DNA of 64,000 bases from Paenibacillus crassostreae (GTDB taxonomy: Bacteria; Bacillota; Bacilli; Paenibacillales; Paenibacillaceae): positions 3,162,001 through 3,226,000 of the forward strand of contig NZ_CP017770.1 in assembly GCF_001857945.1 (NCBI RefSeq), in the 5' to 3' direction. Positions 43,896-60,880 of this stretch are shown here, one piece after another. The position numbers and the translations under genes were made by a program. Position 1 is the stretch's first letter; each line of letters starts with the position of its first letter. Below the pieces are notes generated by a model. It did no database searches. It was not told where the DNA came from and saw nothing but the letters and a program-made list of their open reading frames with translations.

Positions 43896-46226
43896 ATGCA
43901 ACTTATTGATATACATGAAGCGATCAAGAAGCTGAACCCTCCGCAGCAACAAGCGGTTGTAGCCACAGACAACCCTCTATTAATTATGGCAGGTGCAGGA
44001 AGTGGAAAGACGCGGGTGCTGACGCATCGGATCGCGTATCTGATTGCCACTCGCAAAGCGCCACCGTGGGCTATTCTGGCGATTACTTTTACGAACAAAG
44101 CAGCACGTGAAATGCAGGAACGCGTATCGAAGCTCGTAGGAAGAGAAGGACGGGATATTTGGGTATCTACTTTCCACTCCATGTGTGTACGTATTTTGCG
44201 CAAAGATATTGAACGGATTGGATTCAGCTCAAGCTTCTCGATTCTGGATTCGACCGATCAACTCTCAGTTATTCGTAATTGTATGAAGGAACTCAATATC
44301 GACACGAAGAAATTCGAACCGAAGGCGATTCAGTCCATTATTAGTGCTGCTAAGAATGAGCTCCTATTACCGGATCAATTCGAACAGAAGGCGACTGATT
44401 ATTTCGAGGAACTTGCGGCTAAAGTATATAAGATGTACCAAAGACGTCTCAAGAACAACAACTCGTTAGATTTCGACGATCTGATTATGACGACCATTCA
44501 ATTATTCAGGGAAGTACCAGAAGTTCTTGATTTCTACCAAAAGAAATTCCAGTACATTCATGTCGATGAATACCAGGATACGAACCGTGCGCAGTATATG
44601 CTGTGCCGTATGTTAGCAGAAGGCCATCATCGTATTTGTGTCGTAGGGGATAGTGACCAATCGATCTATCGCTGGCGCGGAGCGGATATTAGCAACATTC
44701 TGAATTTCGAGAAGGATTATCCCGAAGCGCAGACCATATACTTGGAACAGAACTATCGTTCAACTTCGAATATCCTGAATGCAGCCAATGAAGTCATTAA
44801 TCTGAATACAGGACGCAAGCCGAAAAAGCTATGGACGGACAAGGGCGAAGGCGCCAAGATCAAAGTATATCGTGCAAGCTCGGAACATGATGAAGGATAT
44901 TTCGTGACATCAGAGATCACTAAGAATGTGAAAGCTGGGCAATCCTATCAGAATCATGCCATTCTTTATCGTACGAATGCTCAGTCTCGGGTAATAGAAG
45001 AAATTCTGATCAAATCAGATATACCCTACCAGATTGTTGGCGGCATCAAGTTCTATGATCGTAAAGAAATTAAAGACTTGCTCGGATACTTGAAGCTTCT
45101 GTCCAATCCAGATGATGATATTAGTTTAACGAGAATTATTAATGTTCCCAAAAGAGCGATCGGTGACACCACAGTAGCGAAATTAGCTGCAGCTGCATCG
45201 GAGCGTGGAACTTCTATATTCCGAGTGCTTCGGTATGTGGATGATCTTGGCTTCGCTGGCAAAACACGTGACGCCCTTGTTGGCTTTTACGATATGATCG
45301 CATCTCTCCATCAGATGGTGGAATATTCCTCAGTTACGGAGTTGACGGAGAAGATTCTTGAGTTCTCTAAATACCGTGAAGATTTGGATAAGGAGAAGAC
45401 CCTTGAATCACGCTCTCGCTTGGAAAATATCGACGAGTTCCTATCTGTAACGATGGAATTTGAGAAGAATAATGAAGATAAGTCTTTGATATCTTTTCTA
45501 ACAGACCTCGCTCTGATCGCTGATATTGATAGTGTGAATGATGATCCAGAAGAACAAACTGATTCCGTTATTCTCATGACGATGCATAGTGCTAAGGGCT
45601 TGGAGTTCCCAGTTGTATTCATCGTTGGGATGGAAGAAGGAGTATTCCCTCACAGTCGCGCTTTCTCAGATAATGAAGAGTTGGAGGAAGAACGTCGTCT
45701 TGCCTATGTAGGTATTACACGAGCTGAACAACAATTATTCCTCTCCTGTGCACAAATGCGGACATTGTTCGGACGGACGACAGCGAATCAACCTTCTCGT
45801 TTTCTAGAAGAGATTCCAGATGAACTGAAAGAAGATACGGAGATGTCGGGCGGTCGTGATCGCTATCAGCGCGGTAATAGTGGTGGTGCTTATGGTGGAC
45901 GTGGCCAAGGTAGTAGTGGAGGAAGTAACTTCGGTCGTGGGGGTGGATTTAATTCATCGCTAAGTGGGTCTGGTGCGCAAGCGGGATCCGCGAATAGTCG
46001 TGTGACGGTTACCACTTCCCTGAAGGAGAATACGGAAGCGGGTAATACAGGTGATTTATCTGCGCTTAAAGCAGGAGAAAAAGTATCCCATGGCAAATGG
46101 GGAATCGGAGTTGTCGTGTCTGTCAAAGGTAGCGGGAATGATACGGAGCTACAGATCGCTTTTCCAGCACCTGTTGGAGTCAAACGCTTGTTAGCCGGAT
46201 TCGCACCCATTACCAAAGTAGAGTAA
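43896..46226 (+). CDS. pcrA: ATP-dependent DNA helicase PcrA (UvrD family)
   Basis: 776 residues, SF1[28 protein letters not shown] (Q motif and Walker A, about 9-37), [20 protein letters not shown] (Walker B), [23 protein letters not shown] and [15 protein letters not shown] are all in order; [10 protein letters not shown] closes the helicase core. A Gly/Ser/Arg-rich linker (about 660-710) and a Tudor-like end ([14 protein letters not shown]) follow. It unwinds DNA in repair and rolling-circle replication, works with RecA control and binds RNA polymerase by its C-terminus. AAAGGAG precedes ATG 43896 by 9 bases. The 267-bp gap before it shows no certain promoter. Confidence 0.97.
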   Translation: MQLIDIHEAIKKLNPPQQQAVVATDNPLLIMAGAGSGKTRVLTHRIAYLIATRKAPPWAILAITFTNKAAREMQERVSKLVGREGRDIWVSTFHSMCVRILRKDIERIGFSSSFSILDSTDQLSVIRNCMKELNIDTKKFEPKAIQSIISAAKNELLLPDQFEQKATDYFEELAAKVYKMYQRRLKNNNSLDFDDLIMTTIQLFREVPEVLDFYQKKFQYIHVDEYQDTNRAQYMLCRMLAEGHHRICVVGDSDQSIYRWRGADISNILNFEKDYPEAQTIYLEQNYRSTSNILNAANEVINLNTGRKPKKLWTDKGEGAKIKVYRASSEHDEGYFVTSEITKNVKAGQSYQNHAILYRTNAQSRVIEEILIKSDIPYQIVGGIKFYDRKEIKDLLGYLKLLSNPDDDISLTRIINVPKRAIGDTTVAKLAAAASERGTSIFRVLRYVDDLGFAGKTRDALVGFYDMIASLHQMVEYSSVTELTEKILEFSKYREDLDKEKTLESRSRLENIDEFLSVTMEFEKNNEDKSLISFLTDLALIADIDSVNDDPEEQTDSVILMTMHSAKGLEFPVVFIVGMEEGVFPHSRAFSDNEELEEERRLAYVGITRAEQQLFLSCAQMRTLFGRTTANQPSRFLEEIPDELKEDTEMSGGRDRYQRGNSGGAYGGRGQGSSGGSNFGRGGGFNSSLSGSGAQAGSANSRVTVTTSLKENTEAGNTGDLSALKAGEKVSHGKWGIGVVVSVKGSGNDTELQIAFPAPVGVKRLLAGFAPITKVE

Positions 46227-46245
46227 ACGTAATATCAACAATTGA

Positions 46246-48279
<2,034 letters not shown>

Positions 48280-48289
48280 TCTTATATAC

Positions 48290-48333
48290 AAAAGCAGTAA
48301 CCTCTGACTGAGAAGAGGCTACTGCTTTTTTTT
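48290..48333. terminator. Rho-independent terminator after ligA
   Basis: AAAAGCAGTAACCTCT pairs with AGAGGCTACTGCTTTT (one mismatch) and is followed by TTTT. The convergent gene at 48375 may use the reverse side. Confidence 0.85.
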
Positions 48334-48374
48334 AAATAAAAATAAATGCTTAACCAAAACGATACTCTCGTATT

Positions 48375-49625
48375 TTAATAATCCATTTTGTTTGTTTTGG
48401 TTACCCATGCGTCCTTGTCATACCCTCGATCCTCCCAATAACCTGTATGTTCTCCTTGAATAAGTTCAATTCGATTCAGCCATTTAACCGATTTATATGC
48501 AAACATCCGAGGTACAATCAAGCGGGCAGGTCCCCCAAGGTCAGCAGGAATAACTTCACCATCATGCAATACTGCGACAAGAACATCATCCATCTGGGCT
48601 TGTTTTAGTGTAAGAGAATCTGTATATATACCATCACCGGAGTAAAGTTTAACCGTGGTAGCTTCTGATTTAACACCAGCCTCTTGCAAGAAAGTCTTGA
48701 GGGGGATACCCTCCCAAGTATTGTTGTATACTGACCAGCCAGTAACACAATGGAAATCACTAACTTGGACGGTGCGGCCAAACATAACAAATTGTTCCCA
48801 ATTCCAAATGTTAGGTCGATCGACTAAGCCATCAATCGTAAATGACCAATTGCTATTATCAAAAGAAGGTATAGGCGTAACGGAGTAGACTCTGAAATCC
48901 CCTCGGGCTCCACCACCAATGGGTGGCAATGAAGATTCGGCAGGCGTTGGTGCAGGGACTAGATTGTTGGAGTCAGTGCTTATGAGGGCGGCCTTATTTA
49001 TTCCTGCAGTTAGACCATTGCCTATCCACTTGATGAAAGAAGGGCCAACCGTTACAGCGATTCCAATCCCAATCGCGGATCGAATGAACTCGCGGCGTGT
49101 ATATAGTGGTTGGAAAGAGCCAGGAGTTTGATGTTGATGTTTTTTTTCTTTAGTAATGGATAGTCGTTCAGGATGTTTGAGCCATGCAGTACGTGTAAGG
49201 GAATGATAGATGATATAGGGTAATCCAATCCATGTTAGTAGATCATGAATAAGTAGAGCGGAATTCGCCCATAGCGGACTGAATAGTCTGATCTGCCATA
49301 ATATAATACCTGAACCAATCCAGCCTACTAATAAGATCAGAACAAACACAACGTTGAATTTTTGCCAAGGCTTTCCTCTGAGTTGTTTCCAATGTTTCTT
49401 GATAAGAAGAAAATAGTAGCCAATGGGAATCAGGAGCACTAGACCCACTCCCACATGAAGCCATTTGAGCCATACTCGACCTTCACCCAACACTTCTCTC
49501 CAGAAGCTACCGAGTAATATTAAACCACTAAGTGCTAATACAACGACAATCCAAGCGTTCCAATAATGGATAAAAGTTAGCTTACGACCATAGCTCTTAG
49601 TTATTCTAGATAACCAGTTCTTCAA
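48375..49625 (-). CDS. Membrane molybdopterin oxidoreductase with cytochrome b-type N-terminus
   Basis: 416 residues. Four N-terminal spans (to about residue 140) contain His residues at about 20, 57, 127 and 140 (HYWNAW, WLHVGVG, LIHDLL, IYHSLTR), likely heme ligands. A basic cytoplasmic stretch follows, then TRREFIRSAIGIGI (about 177-190), a twin-arginine motif with a fifth span. Residues about 235-416 are a sulfite-oxidase-type molybdopterin domain; HCVTGWSVYNNTWEG holds the Mo-ligand Cys. It may oxidise or reduce small molecules outside the membrane; MsrP/YedY-like use is possible. Start TTG 49625 follows GGTGGAG by 6 bases. Confidence 0.85.
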   Translation of the reverse strand: MKNWLSRITKSYGRKLTFIHYWNAWIVVVLALSGLILLGSFWREVLGEGRVWLKWLHVGVGLVLLIPIGYYFLLIKKHWKQLRGKPWQKFNVVFVLILLVGWIGSGIILWQIRLFSPLWANSALLIHDLLTWIGLPYIIYHSLTRTAWLKHPERLSITKEKKHQHQTPGSFQPLYTRREFIRSAIGIGIAVTVGPSFIKWIGNGLTAGINKAALISTDSNNLVPAPTPAESSLPPIGGGARGDFRVYSVTPIPSFDNSNWSFTIDGLVDRPNIWNWEQFVMFGRTVQVSDFHCVTGWSVYNNTWEGIPLKTFLQEAGVKSEATTVKLYSGDGIYTDSLTLKQAQMDDVLVAVLHDGEVIPADLGGPARLIVPRMFAYKSVKWLNRIELIQGEHTGYWEDRGYDKDAWVTKTNKMDY

Positions 49626-49855
49626 TGGATCTCCACCTTCCTTATGGAGTATATTATAGCTGTTGAATGATCTGTATTATATTACTCTTAATATAAGATA
49701 AGTTATGTTGATTAGATAGATTAATGTCTTAGTTCTATATGGAATAAAATACTTTTATTAAAAAGCTTGAATTATGTCGAATCCTGTGTTAAATTATTAA
49801 ATGTCGCTTCAAGCAAGTGACTTATCAAGTCTCTCACAAGTAATAAAAAAAAGAG

Positions 49856-49885
49856 TTGACATTGATAGATAAGATATGATATATT
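49856..49885 (+). promoter_or_regulatory. rRNA operon promoter
   Basis: TTGACA, 18 bases, TATATT. It lies about 235 bp before the 16S. The region 49626-49855 has no gene. Confidence 0.65.
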
Positions 49886-49930
49886 ATTGTTCTGCCCCAA
49901 ACGACACATTGTTTGAAAGCAGACCAAATA

Positions 49931-49944
49931 AGTTCTTTGAAAAC
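49931..49944 (+). promoter_or_regulatory. boxA-like antitermination site in the rRNA leader
   Basis: AGTTCTTTGAAAAC matches the boxA of Bacillus rRNA leaders. The leader also has a 13-base stem at 50035-50047 with 50061-50073, probably an RNase III site. Confidence 0.7.
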
Positions 49945-50119
49945 TGAACAAATGGATGATATGATTTTTTTTACAAAAAGAACATTTATGTTCTTGTCAG
50001 TTTGTTTCAAAATGAGCGAATCGCTCTTTTCATAGTTCGTTCCAAATCGCTGCAAAGCTAATTTGAAACGAACTCCTGATGAAATTAAGATCACTGCAAA
50101 GTCGATCTGAAATTCATCC

Positions 50120-51678
<1,559 letters not shown>

Positions 51679-51778
51679 TGGAGAATCGTTTCCTGCAATG
51701 GAAACATTCAAATAACGGCCGACATATGTCGCCGTAAACATCATATCATCTCATTTGTTCAGTTTTGATGGAACTTAT

Positions 51779-51851
51779 GGGGCCATAGCTCAGCTGGGAG
51801 AGCGCCTGCCTTGCAAGCAGGAGGTCAGCGGTTCGATCCCGCTTGGCTCCA
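51779..51851 (+). tRNA. tRNA-Ala (anticodon TGC)
   Basis: 73 bases in cloverleaf form: acceptor GGGGCCA with TGGCTCC, anticodon loop CTTGCAA with TGC, T loop GGTTCGATCCC. CCA is not encoded. It lies in the 16S-23S spacer; no tRNA-Ile accompanies it. Confidence 0.97.
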
Positions 51852-51872
51852 TCAATAACTTCATCAATTTGA

Positions 51873-51889
51873 TCCTTGAAAACTAGATA
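51873..51889 (+). promoter_or_regulatory. Second boxA-like site in the 16S-23S spacer
   Basis: ATCCTTGAAAACTAGAT resembles the leader boxA and lies about 155 bp before the 23S. Confidence 0.55.
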
Positions 51890-52041
51890 ACGAACGAATT
51901 TGCAAGTTGAAACATTCTTGATGATTTTTAAATTGGATTTCATCAATTTCAAATTCATCACTTTTATATTTACGTTTTGTTACTTGTTAACAAAACAAAG
52001 TGTAAAAGTAGCTACAATATTTTCTCTTTGAGAAAAATTGA

Positions 52042-54971
<2,930 letters not shown>

Positions 54972-55168
54972 AAAAGTTTTCCGTAGGAAAACTAACTTCG
55001 GAAGCATTACGCTTTACATCGAAGGAAGAACTACGGAGACAAGTGTTTCAATGCAGATTCGTTCGTATCTAGTTTTCAGGTGATCAAACATCTGATAGCT
55101 GCATGTCCTTTCTAAGGGCTGATATTTTCTCGCAGCGATTTCGAGAAGCGTAAGCTTCGAAAAATCAC

Positions 55169-55286
55169 GTTTGGTGGCGATAGCGGAGGGGTTCCACACG
55201 TACCCATCCCGAACACGACCGTTAAGCCCTCCAGCGCCGATGGTACTTGGACCGCAGGGTCCTGGGAGAGTAGGACGTCGCCAAGC
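55169..55286 (+). rRNA. 5S ribosomal RNA
   Basis: About 118 bases, with ends GTTTGGTGGC and GTCGCCAAGC pairing, and the conserved CACACGTACCCATCCCGAAC region. Confidence 0.95.
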
Positions 55287-55291
55287 ATAAG

Positions 55292-55329
55292 AACCACTAT
55301 TGATTTCGATCAATGGTGGTTTTTCTTTG
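55292..55329 (+). terminator. rRNA operon terminator
   Basis: AACCACTATTGAT, tetraloop TTCG, ATCAATGGTGGTT (one G-T pair), then TTTCTTTG. Confidence 0.9.
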
Positions 55330-55501
55330 TGTTTTTTGGTAACTATAGGATTTCTGAATGAGCTAAGACAACTACTTTACTTTTAATTAATTTATTCATT
55401 TTGAGTTGCTTCATCAGATTTATTAAGTAATCGATTCAGTTTAAGTAGTCTGCTCCTCCGAAAACCCGAGATTTTCAGAGAAAGATTCCTTCACTCACAA
55501 A

Positions 55502-55636
55502 TTAGTTGTAAAAAGTGCAGCTAATATTGAGGTAATGATGGCAAATGGATTTTTTCTGGTTATTAGATGTATTTAGCGCAATTAAAAATAGAAATCATCG
55601 ATTATCGTCAGAATTAGGTGTACTTTATGTAGCTAA
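55502..55636 (+). repeat. Composite palindromic repeat, copy 3 (three units left)
   Basis: Units at 55502-55524, 55563-55585 and 55614-55636, offsets 61 and 51, matching units 2 to 4 of the other copies. The place where unit 1 would lie (about 55451) has no match, so this copy is shortened or its first unit has decayed. The surrounding 55330-55501 and 55637-55830 have no other feature. Confidence 0.88.
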
Positions 55637-55837
55637 TTTCAACTCTCATTAAAATTACATAAATCGCAAAGGTGGCATTTGGTGATATTAAGCAACACTT
55701 TTGAATTTTGGTGAAACAGCTAGTATAATTTAAGAAACAGGATAACCGTATCAGAAGTATCACAGCTATTACATATCCATAACCTCTCAAGAATATTTTT
55801 GTTCGGACAAGTCTACACTAAAAATATGTAAGAGCTA

Positions 55838-55865
55838 TTGGCAAAATAAAAGAATATGATATAAT
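55838..55865 (+). promoter_or_regulatory. ctsR operon promoter
   Basis: TTGGCA, 16 bases, TATAAT, just before the CtsR box. Confidence 0.65.
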
Positions 55866-55873
55866 ATTAATAA

Positions 55874-55890
55874 AGTCAAAGAAAGTCAAA
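55874..55890 (+). promoter_or_regulatory. CtsR operator
   Basis: AGTCAAAGAAAGTCAAA, a full match to the heptad-repeat CtsR box (RGTCAAA-N3-RGTCAAA), directly after the -10 element, so CtsR should block its own operon. Confidence 0.9.
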
Positions 55891-55919
55891 GTCAACCAAT
55901 GACAACTGGAGGATGAGTG

Positions 55920-56381
55920 ATGCGTAATATCTCTGATGTTATTGAACAATATCTGAAGAATATTCTGCATGAAAGTCCCGAAGGAACAGTGGAAATTCAA
56001 CGCAATGATCTGGCTGAGAAATTCGTCTGTGTACCATCACAGATTAATTATGTCATCAGTACTCGCTTTACGTTAGAGAAGGGTTATCTTGTGGAGAGCA
56101 AGCGAGGTGGTGGTGGATATATTCGGATACAACGAATTGATCTTCCACAACACGCAGAACTTCATACCCATCTTCGACAGACGATTGGTGAGGTTATCGA
56201 CCAGACTACAGCGGAAGGGCTGATCTATCAACTGGAAGGATCCTGTTTCTTAAGCAAACGCGAAGCTAATCTAATGCGTTCAGCGATCTCCAGGGAATGC
56301 CTCATGATCAAGCTACCTTACAGGGATGAGATTCGTGCCAGAATAATGAAAGCGATGCTGATCTCTTTATTAGGTAAATGA
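55920..56381 (+). CDS. ctsR: Transcriptional repressor CtsR
   Basis: 153 residues. MRNISDVIEQYLKNIL opens as usual; the winged helix includes ERK-free CVPSQINYVISTRFT (about 37-51) and the glycine-rich wing KRGGGGYIRI (Arg after Lys, the arginine phosphorylated in other species' control). It represses clp genes until heat loosens it. GGAGG at 55908-55912 lies 7 bases before ATG 55920; GTG 55917 is the alternative. First gene of an operon with mcsA, mcsB and clpC. Confidence 0.95.
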   Translation: MRNISDVIEQYLKNILHESPEGTVEIQRNDLAEKFVCVPSQINYVISTRFTLEKGYLVESKRGGGGYIRIQRIDLPQHAELHTHLRQTIGEVIDQTTAEGLIYQLEGSCFLSKREANLMRSAISRECLMIKLPYRDEIRARIMKAMLISLLGK

Positions 56382-56408
56382 CCTACGAAGAAAGGGAGGT
56401 ACATCGAA

Positions 56409-56933
56409 ATGCTTTGTCAAGAATGTGGTAATAAACCCGCAACACTTCATTTTACAAAGATCGTAAGTGGTGAGAAGACGGAATTTCATATTTGTGAATC
56501 ATGTGCTCGTGAGAAGGGTGAGATGATTCCAGGAGTATCTGGAGGGTTCTCGATCCATAGTTTATTATCTGGACTTATTGATTTCGATACGGCTAACAAG
56601 ATCAAATCTGGGGTTGGGAAAGATATTCAGCCACTTCGATGCGAAGATTGTGGAATGACGTACTCTCAATTCAGTAAGGCTGGACGCTTCGGATGTAGTT
56701 CATGTTATAAATACTTCAATACCCGACTAGATCCTTTGTTCAAAAGAGTTCATGGCAGTACTTCACATGTGGGTAAAGTTCCTATTAGGGGCGGCGCTCA
56801 AATACAAGTTAAGAGAAGATTGCAAGATATGAAGAATGAGTTGCAACTGAGAATTGCTCAAGAAGAATTTGAAGAAGCAGCAACACTTCGTGATCAGATT
56901 AGAGAGCTTGAGAAGGGTTCGATTGAACAGTAA
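56409..56933 (+). CDS. mcsA: McsA, activator of the arginine kinase McsB
   Basis: 174 residues. Four-cysteine zinc sites: CQECG..CESCA (residues 3-32) and CEDCG..CSSCY (about 79-101), then a UVR motif (about 138-170, ELQLRIAQEEFEEAATLRDQ). It binds McsB, stimulates its kinase activity, and helps hand CtsR to ClpC. Between ctsR and mcsB, 27 and 27 bp from each. Confidence 0.95.
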   Translation: MLCQECGNKPATLHFTKIVSGEKTEFHICESCAREKGEMIPGVSGGFSIHSLLSGLIDFDTANKIKSGVGKDIQPLRCEDCGMTYSQFSKAGRFGCSSCYKYFNTRLDPLFKRVHGSTSHVGKVPIRGGAQIQVKRRLQDMKNELQLRIAQEEFEEAATLRDQIRELEKGSIEQ

Positions 56934-56960
56934 AGTTCTTTCAAGAAGGAGGAATGCGTG

Positions 56961-58028
56961 ATGCCAAATCTCCGGTTTACCGAAAAAGCGCTTAGTGACT
57001 GGATGCTCGGTAACGCAAATGATTCCGACATTGCGATAAGTAGCCGAGTTCGTGTGGCGCGTAATCTACAGCATATTCCATTCCCGTTGCTTGCGACCAG
57101 CGAGCAGTCTATGGAAGTGTTGGATCGCCTATCCGATATGGAGAAATATGATTCATTAAAGTCATTAGGAACGTTTTATATGCTTCCATTAGATGACATA
57201 GCACCACTTGATAGGAAAGTTCTGGTCGAGAAACATCTCATTAGTCCAAGTCTGGCGAATGAATCAGAACATGGTGCGGTTATTCTTAGTGAGGATGAAT
57301 CCATTAGCATTATGATTAACGAAGAGGATCATTTACGTATACAATGTCTCTACCCAGGATTTCAAGTAAGAGAGGCTTGGGAGAAAGCAACTGTTATTGA
57401 TGATATATTCGAAGCGCATATTGATTATGCTTTTGATGATACACGTGGTTATCTGACTAGTTGTCCTACTAATGTGGGAACAGGTCTCAGAGCATCGGTG
57501 ATGATGCATTTGCCGGCTCTGGTGATGACACAGCAGATTAATCGGATTTTGTCAGCAGTATCCCAAGTTGGATTAACGGTACGTGGGATCTATGGTGAAG
57601 GTAGCGAAGCGGTGGGTAATATTTTTCAAATATCGAATCAGATTACACTAGGGCAGACGGAGAGCGAGATTATCGATAATTTGCATAGTGTCGTATTACA
57701 AATCATTGAACATGAGAAGAATGCTCGGGAACGGTTACTTAAAGAATCTAAGCTGAGAATGACGGATCGTGTACGACGTTCATATGGTATTCTATCTTAT
57801 GCGGAAATGTTAGATTCGAAGGAAGCTGCTCAACGTTTATCAGACGTTCGTCTTGGCATGGATTTGGGTATTATTGAGGGAACCTCAACATCTGTTATGA
57901 ATGAATTAAATGTGATGACCCAACCAGGATTTCTGCAAAAGACATTTGGGGAAGCCATGAATACAGAGGAACGTGACGTTTATCGAGCTAAGTTAATTCG
58001 AGAAAAGTTAAGTCCACAGCAACATTAA
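56961..58028 (+). CDS. mcsB: Protein arginine kinase McsB
   Basis: 355 residues, phosphagen kinase fold. DIAISSRVRVARNLQ (about 22-36), NEEDHLRIQ, LTSCPTNVGTGLRASVMMHLP (catalytic Cys region, about 167-186) and RGIYGEGSEA match McsB. It marks proteins with phosphoarginine for ClpCP. GGAGG lies 8 bases before ATG 56961; GTG 56958 is also possible. Full length. Confidence 0.95.
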   Translation: MPNLRFTEKALSDWMLGNANDSDIAISSRVRVARNLQHIPFPLLATSEQSMEVLDRLSDMEKYDSLKSLGTFYMLPLDDIAPLDRKVLVEKHLISPSLANESEHGAVILSEDESISIMINEEDHLRIQCLYPGFQVREAWEKATVIDDIFEAHIDYAFDDTRGYLTSCPTNVGTGLRASVMMHLPALVMTQQINRILSAVSQVGLTVRGIYGEGSEAVGNIFQISNQITLGQTESEIIDNLHSVVLQIIEHEKNARERLLKESKLRMTDRVRRSYGILSYAEMLDSKEAAQRLSDVRLGMDLGIIEGTSTSVMNELNVMTQPGFLQKTFGEAMNTEERDVYRAKLIREKLSPQQH

Positions 58029-58083
58029 CATTTATAACGAGATCAAAAATAGGAACTTAAATTTCATGGAGGTGTAGGAGATT

Positions 58084-60537
58084 ATGATGTTCGGGAGATT
58101 TACGGAACGTGCGCAGAAAGTACTTGCTTTAGCTCAAGAGGAAGCAGTTCGTTTAGGACACAATAATATTGGTACAGAGCATATTTTACTTGGTCTAATT
58201 CGTGAAGGAGATGGGATTGCTGCGAAGGCACTCATTGGATTAGGTCTAGGACTTGAGAAGATACAAGACGAAGTGGAGACTTTAATTGGTCGTGGACAAG
58301 AGCAACCAACGAATATCGCTTACACACCACGTGCGAAGAAAGTCATTGAACTTTCAATGGATGAAGCCCGTAAACTGGGTCATACTTACGTAGGTACAGA
58401 GCATATTCTGCTTGGTCTAATTCGTGAGGGTGAAGGTGTAGCTGCACGAGTATTGAATAATTTAGGGATCAGCTTGAATAAAGCGCGCCAACAAGTCCTT
58501 CAACTACTTGGAAGTAGTGAAACTGTATCTAGCCATAGTGGTACACCAGCTAATGTGAATACACCAACATTGGACAGCTTAGCTCGCGATCTAACGGCGT
58601 ATGCCAAAGAAGGTAATCTGGATCCTGTCATTGGCCGTAGTAAGGAGATTGAAAGAGTTATCCAAGTTCTTAGTCGTCGGACCAAGAATAATCCAGTCTT
58701 GATTGGTGAACCTGGAGTTGGTAAAACAGCGATAGCCGAAGGACTTGCACAGAAAATAATTAACAATGAAATTCCTGAGACGCTTCGTGACAAACGTGTC
58801 ATGACACTCGATATGGGATCAGTGGTTGCCGGTACGAAATACCGTGGTGAATTCGAAGATCGTCTGAAGAAGATTATGGATGAAATTCGCCAAGCTGGTA
58901 ATATCATATTATTCATTGATGAATTGCATACATTGATTGGTGCTGGTGGAGCTGAAGGCGCGATTGATGCTTCTAATATACTTAAACCTTCACTTGCTCG
59001 TGGTGAATTGCAATGTATAGGTGCTACAACGTTGGATGAATATCGTAAGTATATTGAGAAAGATGCAGCATTAGAGCGTCGTTTCCAACCTATTACGGTG
59101 GATCAGCCGTCACCAGAAGAAGCAGTTCAGATTCTATTCGGACTACGTGATCGTTATGAAGCACATCACCGTGTGAAGATTACGGATGAAGCCGTTATTG
59201 AAGCTGTTAAATTATCGGATCGTTATATTCCAGATCGTTTCTTGCCGGATAAGGCGATTGACCTAATAGATGAAGCTGGTTCAAAAGTAAGATTGAATTC
59301 ATACACGATCCCACCTAACTTAAAAGATTTAGAAAGTCGTCTTGAAGATATTCGTAAGGAGAAGGATGCTTCTGTGCAAAGTCAGGAATTTGAAAAGGCA
59401 GCGGCACTCCGTGATACAGAACAGAAGATTCGTGAAGAGTTAGATGTTACGAAGAATCAGTGGAAAGAGAAACAAGGAAGTACCGACGCAGAAGTTACAC
59501 CTGATGATATCGCGCAAATCGTGGCGAGTTGGACGGGGATTCCTGTTAGCAAACTAAAGGAAGAAGAAACACAACGGCTTCTGAATATGGAATCTATTCT
59601 ACATGAACGTCTTGTGGGCCAAGAAGAAGCAGTCAAAGCCGTAAGTAAAGCCGTTCGTCGTGCTCGCGCGGGTCTTAAAGATCCGAAGCGCCCAATGGGT
59701 TCGTTCGTGTTCCTAGGACCAACTGGTGTAGGTAAGACAGAACTAGCACGTGCACTAGCTGAGGCGTTATTCGGTGATGATAATGCTGTGGTTCGGATCG
59801 ATATGTCTGAGTACATGGAGAAACATGCTACTTCCCGCTTGGTTGGAGCACCTCCAGGATATGTAGGGTATGAAGAAGGTGGGCAATTAACAGAGAAAGT
59901 ACGTCGTAAACCTTATTCTGTCGTGCTTTTAGATGAGATTGAGAAGGCACACCCTGAAGTGTTTAATATCCTGTTACAAGTACTTGAAGATGGTCGATTG
60001 ACTGATTCTAAAGGCCGTGTAGTGGATTTCCGTAATACACTGATTATTATGACTTCAAATGTAGGTGCTGAAGCGATTAGACGTAATTCAACGTTGGGCT
60101 TTACAGCAGTACAAGATGGTGGAGCAGATTACTCCAACATGAAAGATAAAGTGATGGGTGAGTTGAAGAAAACCTTCCGTCCTGAATTCTTGAACCGGAT
60201 CGATGAGATAATTGTGTTCCACTCCTTGGAAGAGAAGCATATTGCAGAGATTGTGACATTAATGTCCGAAGAACTTCGTAAGCGTCTGAAGGAACATGAA
60301 GTTGATTTCATTTTAACGGATGAAGCTAAAGCTTTCCTAGCCAAGGAAGGTTATGATCCTGCCTTTGGTGCTCGTCCACTTCGTCGGGCAATCCAGAAGC
60401 ATATCGAAGATCGATTATCTGAAGAGTTGCTTATAGGTAATATCAGTAAAGGTGATTCACTTATTATTGATAAAGGTGAAGATGGATTGATTGTAACGAA
60501 GAAGGATTCATCAGATCTGTCACAAGAGACCGTGTAA
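58084..60537 (+). CDS. clpC: ClpC, AAA+ unfoldase
   Basis: 817 residues. Two Clp N repeats (residues about 1-145; [12 protein letters not shown] appears twice), AAA1 with Walker [10 protein letters not shown] at about 208, a middle domain with a UVR motif (about 420-455), and AAA2 with Walker [10 protein letters not shown] at about 545. It unfolds arginine-phosphorylated and adaptor-bound proteins for ClpP. Last gene of the CtsR operon; a terminator follows, so radA seems to be separate. Confidence 0.97.
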   Translation: MMFGRFTERAQKVLALAQEEAVRLGHNNIGTEHILLGLIREGDGIAAKALIGLGLGLEKIQDEVETLIGRGQEQPTNIAYTPRAKKVIELSMDEARKLGHTYVGTEHILLGLIREGEGVAARVLNNLGISLNKARQQVLQLLGSSETVSSHSGTPANVNTPTLDSLARDLTAYAKEGNLDPVIGRSKEIERVIQVLSRRTKNNPVLIGEPGVGKTAIAEGLAQKIINNEIPETLRDKRVMTLDMGSVVAGTKYRGEFEDRLKKIMDEIRQAGNIILFIDELHTLIGAGGAEGAIDASNILKPSLARGELQCIGATTLDEYRKYIEKDAALERRFQPITVDQPSPEEAVQILFGLRDRYEAHHRVKITDEAVIEAVKLSDRYIPDRFLPDKAIDLIDEAGSKVRLNSYTIPPNLKDLESRLEDIRKEKDASVQSQEFEKAAALRDTEQKIREELDVTKNQWKEKQGSTDAEVTPDDIAQIVASWTGIPVSKLKEEETQRLLNMESILHERLVGQEEAVKAVSKAVRRARAGLKDPKRPMGSFVFLGPTGVGKTELARALAEALFGDDNAVVRIDMSEYMEKHATSRLVGAPPGYVGYEEGGQLTEKVRRKPYSVVLLDEIEKAHPEVFNILLQVLEDGRLTDSKGRVVDFRNTLIIMTSNVGAEAIRRNSTLGFTAVQDGGADYSNMKDKVMGELKKTFRPEFLNRIDEIIVFHSLEEKHIAEIVTLMSEELRKRLKEHEVDFILTDEAKAFLAKEGYDPAFGARPLRRAIQKHIEDRLSEELLIGNISKGDSLIIDKGEDGLIVTKKDSSDLSQETV

Positions 60538-60555
60538 ATAAAATATACAACCGAA

Positions 60556-60588
60556 GAAGTGCCTGCCGATCCGTGGTGGGTACTTTTT
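60556..60588 (+). terminator. Terminator after clpC
   Basis: AAGTGCCTGCC pairs with GGTGGGTACTT (two G-T or mismatched positions), followed by TTTTT. Confidence 0.75.
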
Positions 60589-60671
60589 CGTATAAAACAG
60601 GGTCAAATTATCATCTAAAGGGACTTTTTACTTATAATTATACGAAGAGATGTAAACTTTTTATCGAATAT

Positions 60672-60700
60672 TTACGATAAATCTTAATAGATGGTAAACT
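60672..60700 (+). promoter_or_regulatory. Possible radA promoter
   Basis: TTACGA, 17 bases, TAAACT. Weak match; supported by the terminator just upstream. Confidence 0.35.
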
Positions 60701-60750
60701 GTAAGAATAGACATATTATTTAAAAATATAAGAAAGTATAAGTTTCACTT

Positions 60751-60810
60751 GAATCAATTTCATAATCGCCGATGGCTCTAAATCGATTTACGTAATTATG
60801 AAATTGATTC
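60751..60810 (+). promoter_or_regulatory. Perfect 16-bp inverted repeat in the radA leader
   Basis: GAATCAATTTCATAAT (60751-60766) and ATTATGAAATTGATTC (60795-60810) around 28 bases. It ends 70 bp before the radA ATG and, if the promoter above is right, would form a stem in the leader RNA. No T run follows, so it is not a plain terminator. Confidence 0.6.
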
Positions 60811-60880
60811 TTGATACTCTATTTCTTATGTTTCGACATTATTTGCAATTCTTACAAAGATATTTAATTAAGGAGAGACT

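Noticed and set aside
51746..51961. Minus strand open frame over tRNA-Ala
   Set aside because: Overlaps the tRNA and spacer; the frame is a by-product of the structured RNA.
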